Positions 16,301 through 24,780 are shown, numbered from the stretch's first letter. The stretch is 26,749 nucleotides of DNA from JADHUC01 sp964617665 (GCA_964617665.1 CAZUAH010000155.1:1-26749); one strand, 5' to 3'. The notes: generated by a model from the letters alone, not told the origin. Numbers and translations are program-made.

Positions 16301-16382
16301 TGGCCAAAGGCCATTTGTCATCGTAGCCTGCGGAAACGCCCCAGGAACGCGAAACCATGACGAGACGTTTGGCCGAAGGCCA
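16301..16382 (+). repeat. REP unit A1
   Basis: The unit is bounded by hairpins TGGCC-AAA-GGCCA (16301-16313) and TGGCC-GAA-GGCCA (16370-16382). Between them are GTAGCC and CCCCAGGAAC. The same order of blocks occurs in reverse orientation at 16527-16609. The right hairpin touches the transposase remnant. Confidence 0.75.
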
Positions 16383-16384
16383 TT

Positions 16385-16510
16385 GTCGCTATTGCCCTGG
16401 TGCCCTACATCAGGGACGAGCATCACAAAAAGAAGACGTATCAGGAGGAGTTTCGGGAGCTACTTGAACGCTACGGAATTGAGTATGACGAGCGATACGT
16501 CTGGGATTGA
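16385..16510 (+). pseudogene. C-terminal remnant of a REP-associated tyrosine transposase (IS200/Y1-like)
   Basis: About 41 codons remain, ending TGA at 16508-16510. The translated tail (YIRDEHHKKKTYQEEF, then LLERYGIEYDERYVWD) matches the conserved C-terminus of planctomycete RAYT/Y1 transposases as I know them. These end in a similar QEEF...GIEYDxRYxW pattern. There is no start codon and no catalytic HUH or Tyr motif. The coding piece starts directly after REP unit A1 and is followed by the inverted unit A2, the classic RAYT/REP arrangement. The rest of the gene is lost, perhaps by deletion at the left REP. Confidence 0.75.
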
Positions 16511-16526
16511 TACGCGGCAGTGAACA

Positions 16527-16609
16527 TGGCCTTCGGCCAAGAGGCGAACGTGCGCAAACGTGTTCCTGGGGTGCTACCCCGGGCTACGGTGAACATTGGC
16601 CTTCGGCCA
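16527..16609 (-). repeat. REP unit A2, inverted relative to A1
   Basis: This is the reverse-oriented copy of unit A1. The outer hairpins TGGCC-TTC-GGCCA are at 16527-16539 and 16597-16609. A central palindrome GGGGT-GCT-ACCCC lies at 16568-16580. Read on the minus strand it has the same GTAGCC and CCCCAGGAAC blocks. The central palindrome is intact here and degraded in A1, so A2 is the better-kept copy. Confidence 0.75.
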
Positions 16610-16907
16610 AGCAATTCGGCATCGGACTGCGCAACACCGAAGGGCACTGGGTGCCACCTGCTTGGGCGTGGATCGGCGGTCTGGTAAAGACGCTCACTCC
16701 GGAGGGCCACTACTTGTGGCTTTGCGACGAACACGCGCAAATGCATCGCGGATAGCGTCCCTCGATCAAGGTGGACCCTTCGCCGGTCGGTGGCGCGTTC
16801 CAAGCCCTTTGAATACATCTTGACAAGAATCGAGGTGCGATGTGATCATTGCATCAGCCGTCGGAAGGGTCGACGTCTGATGAGGCGCCTTTAGTGAGGG
16901 CAGGATC

Positions 16908-17957
16908 ATGGATGCGGAAAAGCCGTTGCGAGTCGTATCGAGTGTGGCTCCGATTCGAATTGCGGATATGGGCGGATGGACCGATACTTGGTTTGCCAAG
17001 TATGGCCGAGTGCTGAATATTGCCGTTTATCCGTATGCCGAGGTTCAGATCGGCGTTTTCGATCGCAGTGACCGTCCGCTGGTCGAAATTCACGCGGAGA
17101 ACTACGGCGAGCGATACACGCTTGACAGCGTGGGCGGGGTGTATGACCGCCATCCCTTGCTCGAAGCGGCATTGGAATTCATGGGGGTCCCGAAAGATCT
17201 GGCGTTGAGTATTTCGATCTTCAGCGAAGCGCCTGCCGGATGTTCCACCGGGACAAGTGCTTCGGTCAGTGTTGCCCTGATCGGCGCTTTGGACCGACTT
17301 ACGCCCGGACGACTGACACCGCACGAAGTGGCCCGGGCGGCTCATCGCATCGAGACGGAATTACTGGGCCAACAGTGCGGAGTTCAAGACCAACTTGCTT
17401 CGGCCTATGGCGGAATCAGCCTCATTGAAATCCTCGATTACCCGCACGCAATCGTCAGTCCTGTCCTGTTGCCCAACACACTGCATTGGGAACTGGAGAG
17501 CCGTCTATCATTGATCTTCCTGGGGCAGTCGCACAGTTCATCCAAGGTACACGAAAAGGTAATCCAGGAACTGGAGGAGACGGGCCCAACTGCGGCCAAA
17601 CTGGAGCCGCTACGCCAGACACCAATTCAAGCCAGGGACGCTCTGTTCTCAGGCGACTTTGCGGCCTTGGGCAGCGCGATGATTGCAAACACTGATGCTC
17701 AAGTAGGCTTGCACGCGGATTTGGTCAGTCCGACGCATCAAGCCGTAATCGACGTAGCTAAAGACTTCGATTCCTTGGGATGGAAAGTGAACGGCGCTGG
17801 TGGAGACGGAGGTTCGGTCACCGTGCTTGGCAACGGCGATACTTCCGTCAAGCGAGAGATGATGCGCGCGATCGAGCAGTCTGTGCCTGGTACGAAATGT
17901 ATCCCCATCTACCTAAGCCGCTTCGGCCTGCGCGTCTGGGATTCGCCGGTTGTCTGA
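16908..17957 (+). CDS. GHMP-family sugar kinase (heptose/fucose kinase-like)
   Basis: This 349-residue cytoplasmic kinase has the three GHMP motifs. The substrate motif is APIRIADMGGWTDT (14-27). The phosphate-binding loop is PAGCSTGTSASV (109-120). The C-terminal glycine motif is NGAGGDGGSVTV (295-306). Asp161 in GVQDQLASAYGG matches the catalytic Asp of HddA-like kinases, where the sequence is usually GKQDQYAAAFGG. The family phosphorylates sugars such as heptose-7-phosphate, fucose or glucuronate with ATP. The substrate here cannot be decided. AGGA lies just before the ATG, with short spacing. The gene stands alone: REP debris upstream, and a 51-nt hairpin 71 nt downstream. Its job may be salvage of sugars freed by the surrounding glycan enzymes. 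Confidence 0.88.
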   Translation: MDAEKPLRVVSSVAPIRIADMGGWTDTWFAKYGRVLNIAVYPYAEVQIGVFDRSDRPLVEIHAENYGERYTLDSVGGVYDRHPLLEAALEFMGVPKDLALSISIFSEAPAGCSTGTSASVSVALIGALDRLTPGRLTPHEVARAAHRIETELLGQQCGVQDQLASAYGGISLIEILDYPHAIVSPVLLPNTLHWELESRLSLIFLGQSHSSSKVHEKVIQELEETGPTAAKLEPLRQTPIQARDALFSGDFAALGSAMIANTDAQVGLHADLVSPTHQAVIDVAKDFDSLGWKVNGAGGDGGSVTVLGNGDTSVKREMMRAIEQSVPGTKCIPIYLSRFGLRVWDSPVV

Positions 17958-18028
17958 GTATCCTGGTAGTCAGAATCTTGGTCCTCCGACTTCACGAGCA
18001 GATCGTCGATGTGCGCTCAATTCGTTGC

Positions 18029-18079
18029 CGCCCTGAATTAGTTGGGAGAATAGAGAAGGTTCCCAACGGATTCAGGGCG
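18029..18079. repeat. Long interrupted hairpin downstream of the kinase
   Basis: CGCCCTGAAT (18029-18038) pairs with ATTCAGGGCG (18070-18079), and GTTGGGA (18041-18047) pairs with TCCCAAC (18061-18067). A 2x2 internal loop and a 13-nt terminal loop complete it. This gives 17 paired bases. It is the strongest single hairpin I found. No T-run follows on either strand, so it is not a standard terminator. It may be a 3' mRNA structure or a small palindromic insertion. Confidence 0.6.
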
Positions 18080-18248
18080 AAAGCGAAAGAACTAGCCGCA
18101 CCGCCTTCTTCGGACGCTGGTACGTCGCTCAGTCAAGGCGGGAATCGTAACGCGGCTAGTATCCCGTTGCGCTGCTCGCTAAATTAGGCTAATCAAGCTG
18201 CATCACCAACCTTCCCTAATGACCACCCAAACTGAGAGTCCCGCCATC

Positions 18249-20288
18249 ATGCTGCACTCGAAGATCAACAATCCGAGTCGTTTTTCTTGCCGAAGATCGT
18301 ACCAGTTCTGTGCTGGAGTCTGCGTTCTTCTGGTCTTGTTCTCCGCCTTGCCCAGTTTTGTGTTTGCGGACGAGACGGCGGCGATGGAGAAGCGGTTGCT
18401 GGACGCGGTGAGCTTCTTGGCTTCGGACCAGTGCGAGGGCCGCGCTGCTGGCAGTAAGGGGATTGAATTGGCGGCGGAGTTCGTCGCACAGCAGTTTCGA
18501 GACATTGGGTTGAAGACCGACTTTGTCGATGGCGGGCCGTTTCAACCGCTGGAAATCACTGCCCGTGCCGAAGTTGGTCCGGGCACGCACCTCACCCTGC
18601 TCGGCCCGCCCAGCGAAGAAGGCAAAGAGCCTGTTTCCATCAAACTGAAACTCCACGAGAGCTTCTCGCCCATTGGCGGCGGCAGCTCCGACGACTTTGA
18701 ACTTCCCATCGTCTTTGTCGGATTCGGCATCACCGGCAAGAAGGAGAACTACGACGACTACGGCGACATAGACGTCAAAGGTAAAGCGGTTATCATCCTG
18801 CGGCACGAACCCGAGCAGGATAACCCGGACAGCGTCTTCAACGGCACAAAGGACTCGAACTATGCGACTTTCCACCGCAAGATCGCCAACGCAAAGGAAC
18901 ACGGTGCGGCTTGTGTCATTTTCTGCAATGACGAGTTTGCCCTCCGCAAGACGCTGGGCCAGGTCCGGCAGAACTGGCGGAAGGCATTGGATGAACTCGC
19001 GGCGGAACATGGACGGTTTAAGGCAGTCGAGAATCCGTCGTTGGAGCAGATCAAACAGCAGCACACTCGGATTCAGGAATTGACGGGACAGGTGAACAAG
19101 TTGAACGAAGATTTTGCCCGTCGATTCGACCCGATTCTACCCCTTGGTGCCGCCGGAGGCGTCCGTCCGGATCCAGGAGTTCCGATCCTGCACTGCCGTC
19201 GCGACGTGCTAGATCGGTTGTTGAAAGATGTAGCCGAAACCGATCTGGCAACGGTCGAGCGTGAAATCGACGAAGGGCCGACGCCAAAGAGCTTTGACCT
19301 AAAGGGCTGGCGTGTGGCGGGGCGCGTGGAAATTGAACGGAAGAAACACACTGTCAAGAACGTGGTCGCAATGCTAGAAGGAGAAGGCCCTAATGCCGAC
19401 GAGGCCATCGTCATCGGCGCCCACTATGACCACGTTGGCACTCGAAGGACCAGTGGTGGAAAGACCGAAGTGTACAACGGTGCGGACGACAATGCGTCCG
19501 GTACTTCGGCCATGATCGAGATTGCTCGCATGCTGGCAGGCCGAGAGGAGAAACTGGAACGGGACGTGTTATTCATTGCGTTCACGGCCGAGGAGCGGGG
19601 ATTGGTCGGCAGTCGCCACTACGCGGAGCATCCGCTTGTGCCGTTGGACGACACTGTGGCGATGATCAACTTGGATATGGTGGGCCGCTTGCGATCTGAC
19701 AGTCTGAACGTCTACGGCACGGGCACGGGAAGCAGCTTCGATCAGTTGCTCGATCCTCTGGGCGGCAGACACGAGTTGGATTTGAAGAAGCATCCAAGTG
19801 GCATCGGCCCCAGTGACCACACGTCCTTTTGCCGAAAGAACATCCCCGTCTTGTTTTTCATTACGGGGTTCCATGGCGACGTTCATAAGCCCACCGACGA
19901 CGTCGAGAAGATCAATGTCCCCGGCATGCGCCGTGTTTGCCAACTGGTCACCGAAGCTGCGGTCGAACTCGCCGATTCCCCAGAGAGACCCAAGTTCCAA
20001 AACGTTCCGACCCGTCGGCCCAGCAAACGTGCGTATCTGGGAGTGACGCCGGGATCTGAACAGAACGGAAACGGTGTCGCCGTTGGTGACATCCTCAAGG
20101 ACGGCCCGGCCGAGAAAGCCGGAATGAAGACGGGCGATGTCATCGTACAAGTCGGAGATACCAAGATCAGTAGTCTCCAAGATCTGATGACCGATCTGCA
20201 GAAACGCAAGGGCGGCGACCGCGTCAAGGTGAAGGTCCGGCGCGGAAATGAAGAGATGACCATTGAGGTAACGTTGGGGACTCCCTAG
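18249..20288 (+). CDS. Exported M28 family metallopeptidase with PA and PDZ domains
   Basis: This 679-residue protein starts with a signal peptide (about 1-40, FCAGVCVLLVLFSALPSFVFA). A protease-associated-like insert covers about 120-235. A charged, probably coiled-coil stretch (about 245-285) precedes the M28 core. Zinc ligands are visible: His392/Asp394 (GAHYDHVG), Asp413 (GADDNASG), Glu448/Glu449 (TAEE), Asp476 (NLDMVGR) and His524 (SDHTSF). M28 enzymes are two-zinc aminopeptidases that trim peptides outside the cytoplasm. A C-terminal PDZ domain (about 595-678, with GPAEKAGMKTGDVI) probably binds substrate ends. ATG 18219 is in frame too, but 18249 has GAGAG 10 nt upstream. The gene is not tightly linked to its neighbours. 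Confidence 0.92.
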   Translation: MLHSKINNPSRFSCRRSYQFCAGVCVLLVLFSALPSFVFADETAAMEKRLLDAVSFLASDQCEGRAAGSKGIELAAEFVAQQFRDIGLKTDFVDGGPFQPLEITARAEVGPGTHLTLLGPPSEEGKEPVSIKLKLHESFSPIGGGSSDDFELPIVFVGFGITGKKENYDDYGDIDVKGKAVIILRHEPEQDNPDSVFNGTKDSNYATFHRKIANAKEHGAACVIFCNDEFALRKTLGQVRQNWRKALDELAAEHGRFKAVENPSLEQIKQQHTRIQELTGQVNKLNEDFARRFDPILPLGAAGGVRPDPGVPILHCRRDVLDRLLKDVAETDLATVEREIDEGPTPKSFDLKGWRVAGRVEIERKKHTVKNVVAMLEGEGPNADEAIVIGAHYDHVGTRRTSGGKTEVYNGADDNASGTSAMIEIARMLAGREEKLERDVLFIAFTAEERGLVGSRHYAEHPLVPLDDTVAMINLDMVGRLRSDSLNVYGTGTGSSFDQLLDPLGGRHELDLKKHPSGIGPSDHTSFCRKNIPVLFFITGFHGDVHKPTDDVEKINVPGMRRVCQLVTEAAVELADSPERPKFQNVPTRRPSKRAYLGVTPGSEQNGNGVAVGDILKDGPAEKAGMKTGDVIVQVGDTKISSLQDLMTDLQKRKGGDRVKVKVRRGNEEMTIEVTLGTP

Positions 20289-20373
20289 CAATCAAGCCCG
20301 CGACCTGCAACGGCGTCAAATGCATCTCCCGCGTGGGCGGCAAGCCCGTTGCGACTGGCTGCTTGTCTCAATG
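20289..20373 (+). pseudogene. Fragment of a DNRLRE-domain C-terminus
   Basis: Bases 20306-20346 match bases 16124-16164, the end of the giant PQQ-type gene, at 35 of 41 positions. In one frame it reads TCNGVKCISRVGGKP, against GCDGVNYISREGGKP in the DNRLRE domain. No start codon and no upstream domain are present, and the frame then runs into unrelated sequence. It looks like the tail of a lost second DNRLRE protein, left between the peptidase and the BNR gene. Confidence 0.55.
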
Positions 20374-20530
20374 CCTGCTCTGGTCTCTGAGAACTCAGAG
20401 TGGGAACGGCTGGTGCGGGTTTCGGCCTCCCGCGGCCGGCGGTGGCGGTTTCGAGGTGTTTGATCTACCATGGTCGCAATCTAGGGACTCAGACACGTCG
20501 ATTGCGCACGTCGGGATAAGGAATCGCCGC

Positions 20531-20536
20531 AAGGGA
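20531..20536 (+). promoter_or_regulatory. Ribosome binding site fixing the start at 20543
   Basis: AAGGGA is 6 nt before ATG 20543, where the signal peptide begins. The frame is open from 20333 but that part encodes the decayed DNRLRE tail and low-complexity sequence. Confidence 0.6.
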
Positions 20537-20542
20537 TCTTCC

Positions 20543-21862
20543 ATGAGAACTCATGCTCTGTTGACACTTGTTTGCCTCCTTGCTGTTTCCTCAACGGTTC
20601 GGTCGGCAGAGCCCAACGCCGTTCACGATTCCTCTCTCTTGAAAACCGACAATATCCGCGTACTTGCCCGAAACGGCGGGTGGTGTTGGTTTCAGGATCC
20701 GCGAGCCGTAATTCAAGACGGCAAGCTGATCCTGGGAAGCGTTTCCGGAAGCGGCGACGAGGCTGGCGACGTTTGTGTGACCGTCTACGACCTGTTGGCG
20801 GGCAAGGATCTGGGCACGTACGTGCTCCACGCCATGCTGGAAAGCGACGATCACGACACGCCTGCATTCTACGTCCGGCCCGATGGTCGGATCATCGCAG
20901 TGTATGCCTACCACACCAGTCCCGCGCACCATTACCGGATATCGGAACCGAACGATCCGACCAAGTGGGGACCGGAACAGTCGTTCAAGCATCCGCACGA
21001 CGTCAGTTACATGAATCTGTATCACGACCCTTCCGACGATACGCTCTACAACTTCTACCGAGATACTCGAGGCACGTATTGCCCAGCCTATCTGATCTCG
21101 AAGGATCACGGGAAGACCTGGCAACCGGGTGGACAATTGATCTTTCACGGCCTACAGGGACGCCATCGCCCATATCCTCGCTACTGGTCTGACGGCGATT
21201 ACATTCATGTCTCGTTTACCGAGGCGCATCCGCAAGAATACCGCGATCCTGGATGTGGCATCTACTACGCGAAGTTCAGAAACGGGGAGTTCTATCGCGC
21301 AGACGGTTCGCCGATCAAAGACATACGTAAGGAAGGCCCGCTCTTGCCCACTGAAGCCGAAGCCGTCTTCAGCGGCGCCGCGCAGCACAATGCCTGGACA
21401 AGCTCGATCGTGACCGGCGCCGAAGGCCGGGTCTACATTGCCTATTCGGTGCACCGATCCGCTTCGGACCATCGCTTCCGCTACGCTGTGTGGGACGGAA
21501 CTCGTTGGAGCGATCACGAAGTCGCCTATGCCGGTGCGGGGCTCTATCCGCGAGCATATGACTACACTGGGCTGATCACAATTGATTCGTCCGATACGGG
21601 GCGAGTCTACTTCTCGACGAATGTGGACCCGGTCCACGGCACGTGTAGTACATCAGGCAAGCACGAAATGTACGAAGCGGTGACCAATGACCTTGGCAAG
21701 ACTTGGAAGTTCACGCCGCTGACGCGGAACTCGTCGGCGACGAATATGCGGCCTGTGTGCGTGGCGGGCGGGAAACACGTTGCCGTGCTATGGATGCGTG
21801 GCCGCTACTCGACCTACACGGACTACGACACCGACATCGTCGGATTCATCCGCCAACGGTGA
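20543..21862 (+). CDS. Exported BNR-4-like beta-propeller protein
   Basis: This 439-residue protein has a signal peptide (1-21, LLTLVCLLAVSSTVRSA). The mature part is a six-bladed-type propeller with Asp-box-like turns. Examples are SKDHGKTWQP near 195 and NDLGKTWKF near 390. It also has WCWFQDPRAV and GWCW motifs at the front, which fit the BNR_4 group (related to rhamnogalacturonan lyase-like and sialidase-like proteins). Residues such as YHTSPAHHYR and SFTEAHP may line the active cleft. The likely role is binding or cleaving an extracellular glycan. The catalytic chemistry is not determined. Only three nt separate its stop from the ATG of the decarboxylase, so the two are likely cotranslated. 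Confidence 0.88.
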   Translation: MRTHALLTLVCLLAVSSTVRSAEPNAVHDSSLLKTDNIRVLARNGGWCWFQDPRAVIQDGKLILGSVSGSGDEAGDVCVTVYDLLAGKDLGTYVLHAMLESDDHDTPAFYVRPDGRIIAVYAYHTSPAHHYRISEPNDPTKWGPEQSFKHPHDVSYMNLYHDPSDDTLYNFYRDTRGTYCPAYLISKDHGKTWQPGGQLIFHGLQGRHRPYPRYWSDGDYIHVSFTEAHPQEYRDPGCGIYYAKFRNGEFYRADGSPIKDIRKEGPLLPTEAEAVFSGAAQHNAWTSSIVTGAEGRVYIAYSVHRSASDHRFRYAVWDGTRWSDHEVAYAGAGLYPRAYDYTGLITIDSSDTGRVYFSTNVDPVHGTCSTSGKHEMYEAVTNDLGKTWKFTPLTRNSSATNMRPVCVAGGKHVAVLWMRGRYSTYTDYDTDIVGFIRQR

Positions 21863-21865
21863 TGC

Positions 21866-23338
21866 ATGATTGAGAAGATACGACAGCTCGAAGAACAGTC
21901 GCGGTTGTTGGAACCGGACGCGGGCACACGCGCTCAGATGTTGGAGAGAGTAGTCCGTTACACGGAAGTGTTTCTGGATGGATTGCCTCGGACACCGGTC
22001 TATCGTGCCTCCGACGATGAAGGCGCGGGCCTGTTGGAGTCACCGATCGCGGAAGATCCGATCGATATCGACACCGCGCTCGACCTGCACCGGGAAAACG
22101 TCGAGCGGCCGGGGATCAACCCAGCGTCGCCGTGGCACCTGGGTTATGTGCCTGGCGGTGGGCTCTATCACGCCGCGCTTGGGGATTTTCTAGCTGCCGT
22201 CACCAACCGCTATTCCGGTATCTTCCTCGCCAGCCCGGGCGCGGTTCGAATGGAACGCATGGTGCTGCGTTGGCTGGGCGACGTCATCGGGTATCCGCAC
22301 ACGATGGCCGGCGACCTGACGTCAGGCGGCAGCATTGCTCATCTGTCTGGCATTGTCGCAGCACGCGAATCACACGGTCTGAAAGCACGTGACTTCGAGC
22401 GGACTGTAGTCTACCTGACACCGCAAACTCACCACTGCGTGAAGAAGTCGCTGGGCGTTGCCGGAATGAAAGAGTGCGTCAAGCGGATCATCACATTAGA
22501 TGACCACTACCGCATGAAGGCGGTAGCGCTGGAAGCGGCCATCAAGGAGGACTTGGCCGCAGGGCTCAAACCCTGGATGGTCGTGGCCTCGGCTGGTACG
22601 ACCGACACTGGGGCGGTCGATCCGCTGGAGGCGATTGCTGATATTGCGGAGCGGTACGATCTGTGGATGCAAGTCGATGGGGCATACGGCGGTGTCTTCG
22701 CGCTACTTGACTATGGCAAGAGGCTGTTCACCGGCATCGAACGTTCTGACGCGGTGGTCATCAATCCGCACAAGGGCCTGTTCCTACCTTATGGTTCGGG
22801 TGCAATTCTGGTCCGGGACGGAGTCGCCTTGAGAGAGGCGCACCGTTACAGTGCGAATTACATGCAGGACGAGGAGACATTGGCCAGTGGAGATGAAATC
22901 TCTCCGGCAGACCTCTCGCCCGAGCTGACGCGGCATTTTCGCGGGCTACGGCTGTGGCTGCCGCTGAAGCTCCTGGGCGTCGCGCCGTTTCGTGCAGCAT
23001 TGGAGGAGAAGCTGCTGCTCGCACGTCATTTCTACGAGCAGATTCAGAAGATAGACGGCTTTGAGGTGGGACCTTATCCCGATCTTTCGATCGTAGCGTT
23101 TCGCTACATCCCAAAACGCGGCGACGCCAACGCGTTCAATCAGGCTCTCGTTTTGGCCCTTCAAAAGGACGGGCGGACATTTCTTTCCTCGACGAACATC
23201 GACGGCGTATTCATGCTCCGCGTCGCCGTCCTGTCATTTCGGACTCACCTGGAGCAGATCGACAGGACAATTGAGATTCTCCAAGAGAAGGTCCACGAAT
23301 TGGAGTCAGACGAGTTCGCCCCGGGTGGCGAGCGCTGA
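21866..23338 (+). CDS. PLP-dependent group II decarboxylase (aromatic amino acid decarboxylase-like)
   Basis: This 490-residue cytoplasmic enzyme has the pyridoxal-phosphate fold. NPHKG puts the Schiff-base Lys at 303. VDGAYGG gives the pyridine-nitrogen Asp at 271. QTHHCVKKS places the ring-stacking His at 189. TSGGSIAHLSGI is the usual phosphate-side motif, and the N-terminal HLGYVPGGG resembles the HPxFxG.. region of the family. Such enzymes decarboxylate aromatic amino acids, glutamate or diaminobutyrate; substrate choice cannot be read here. The NPHKG/LFLPYG pair replaces the common DPHKW, so the active-site rim differs. It starts three nt after the BNR gene, a surprising partner, and is convergent with the nucleoside hydrolase gene (50-nt gap). 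Confidence 0.9.
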   Translation: MIEKIRQLEEQSRLLEPDAGTRAQMLERVVRYTEVFLDGLPRTPVYRASDDEGAGLLESPIAEDPIDIDTALDLHRENVERPGINPASPWHLGYVPGGGLYHAALGDFLAAVTNRYSGIFLASPGAVRMERMVLRWLGDVIGYPHTMAGDLTSGGSIAHLSGIVAARESHGLKARDFERTVVYLTPQTHHCVKKSLGVAGMKECVKRIITLDDHYRMKAVALEAAIKEDLAAGLKPWMVVASAGTTDTGAVDPLEAIADIAERYDLWMQVDGAYGGVFALLDYGKRLFTGIERSDAVVINPHKGLFLPYGSGAILVRDGVALREAHRYSANYMQDEETLASGDEISPADLSPELTRHFRGLRLWLPLKLLGVAPFRAALEEKLLLARHFYEQIQKIDGFEVGPYPDLSIVAFRYIPKRGDANAFNQALVLALQKDGRTFLSSTNIDGVFMLRVAVLSFRTHLEQIDRTIEILQEKVHELESDEFAPGGER

Positions 23339-23354
23339 TTTCAATTGCCGCAAC

Positions 23355-23368
23355 CGAGCAATCGCTCG
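23355..23368. terminator. Possible bidirectional terminator between convergent genes
   Basis: CGAGC and GCTCG form a 5-bp stem around AATC in the 50-nt gap between the decarboxylase and nucleoside hydrolase stops. The stem is short and no long T-run follows, so the call is weak. Its location is its main support. Confidence 0.25.
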
Positions 23369-23388
23369 TTGGATCGGACCTTTCGGCC

Positions 23389-24366
23389 CTATTCTTCACG
23401 CGCCTTGGGCGGCCGGGCCATTAGCTCCTCGATGATGCCGGCCATCTTTTCCGTTGGGAGCTTCGGCGTCACGAGGTAATGGTTCCGTTTGTCCACGCGT
23501 GGATTCCAAATCACTTTGCCGTCCTCAAGGCGTTCAACCCGACCCGTGCGATCCAGCGTGAAGAGTTCCGGCCGGGCGATGTACAATACGGCAACCTGAT
23601 CCCAGCTGGAACGACCGTCGGTGATAGCCGTACCTGTGCTCCAGAGCCGATAGGATTCGCGGACGGGATTCGTTTTGGGAGTCGCGGGCAGCAGCCGATG
23701 TCCCGTTTTGATTGCTCGGCCGCTGGGCGATATGTAGAAGGGCATAGGCCACTTGTCCAATAGCTCCTGGCAGTAGGCAGACATGCCCATTTGCTGGAAA
23801 TTCCAGCCGCCCGTCCCCATGGCAACCCAGCGGTCTACTTTGGCGCGTACTAGTTCTGCGCCGCGCGGATCGCGCAGAAGGTGAACCAGTCCGTGTGGAT
23901 GGCCGACAGTGCAGATCGTCACGCTGTGGTCCGGTTGCGATTCGAGCGTCGATCGGTACGCGGCGACAAGGTCGGGAGCTTTGTCCACGATGTCGTGGCC
24001 GAATCGCTTCGTATCCTCGGCGACCTGTTTCGTATACGAGTTTCGGGGGTCGCCAACGTCCGTGCCCTGGTACTGACCCAACGGAAGATCACCGCGCCCG
24101 TAGTACGTATTGATCGCGTCGCAGGTTCCGACACCGTATCGGTTCTTCCCGCTGCTGAAGACAACACCCAAAATCCGCAACTCGCCAGCGTCAGCCAACG
24201 CGTGCAAGATGGCCAGTGCCCCGGCGTCGTCACAGTCGGAACCCATGTCCGTGTCAAATATGACCGCTGGGCGATCGGCCTCCGCCCCACTCAGTATATC
24301 GAATTGCAGTGTCGCTGCTGCGATCATGATTAGCACGAAACGGAAGGCTTGTTTTCGGGAGTTCAT
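23389..24366 (-). CDS. Exported nucleoside hydrolase-like protein
   Basis: This 325-residue protein has the inosine-uridine nucleoside hydrolase fold. The calcium-binding N-terminal motif DTDMGSDCDDAGAL (38-51) has the family's Asp ligands. GVGTCDAINTYYG, ICTVGHPHGL and AMGTGGWNF follow in the usual order. The family cleaves the N-glycosidic bond of nucleosides. An N-terminal signal (1-28, FVLIMIAAATLQFDILSGA) is unusual for cytosolic IunH-type enzymes and suggests a periplasmic or extracellular role. Planctomycetes often carry such exported versions, whose real substrate may not be a nucleoside. The start at ATG 24366 was chosen. The open frame runs to a TTG at 24417 without a ribosome site. 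Confidence 0.87.
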   Translation of the reverse strand: MNSRKQAFRFVLIMIAAATLQFDILSGAEADRPAVIFDTDMGSDCDDAGALAILHALADAGELRILGVVFSSGKNRYGVGTCDAINTYYGRGDLPLGQYQGTDVGDPRNSYTKQVAEDTKRFGHDIVDKAPDLVAAYRSTLESQPDHSVTICTVGHPHGLVHLLRDPRGAELVRAKVDRWVAMGTGGWNFQQMGMSAYCQELLDKWPMPFYISPSGRAIKTGHRLLPATPKTNPVRESYRLWSTGTAITDGRSSWDQVAVLYIARPELFTLDRTGRVERLEDGKVIWNPRVDKRNHYLVTPKLPTEKMAGIIEELMARPPKAREE

Positions 24367-24780
24367 AGTGCGGTTCCATGGCGATTGAGTCCAAGTGCTG
24401 TCCAGGCTGTAAACCAAATATGCCAGGGCTCTGAGTGATAAGCAAGGGCTGGAGTCGCCAAGATGCGGTCTCCGCGGCGCTCGATACTTGCGTCCGCAAA
24501 CGTGGTGTTGTAGCCTGCTACTGTCTTGCGTGAACAGCTCATCTTGTCGAGGGTGATTCTATGCCACGTTTTCACGTCGAACGATCTATTCAGATTAATG
24601 CAACTCCCGAGAAAGCCTTTGCTACGGTTGCCGATGTTGGAGCCCGGACGACGTGGTCGCCTCCAAGTCGCGGGGCAAGTTCGAGGTGAAATCTGCCGGC
24701 GAAGCAACGAAGATCGCTTGGCGTTTGCAGGCGTATTGGCGTGTCTTGATCGAAACTCCCGGCCCAATGGAGATACTTGA
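24367..24780. other. Divergent intergenic region with a dead SRPBCC gene
   Basis: The region separates the nucleoside hydrolase (minus) from the sulfatase (plus). The first 190 nt show no clear gene or hairpin. The rest is an SRPBCC pseudogene. Promoters for both flanking genes should lie here, but I see no convincing boxes. Confidence 0.5.

Larger units (their letters stand above)
16196..16907. other. Intergenic region with REP elements and transposase debris
   Basis: This 712-nt gap holds a short palindrome at 16251-16263, two inverted REP units and a transposase tail. It also holds a conserved-looking frame fragment ending at the TAG at 16753-16755 (GHYLWLCDEHAQMHRG), which I cannot assign and which may be the end of another dead gene. 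No intact gene is visible. It looks like an insertion site that has been repeatedly remodelled. Confidence 0.6.

Noticed and set aside
16599..16755. Possible small gene ending HYLWLCDEHAQMHRG
   Set aside because: There is no start with a ribosome site, and the frame runs out of REP unit A2. It may be a fragment of a lost gene but I cannot name a family.
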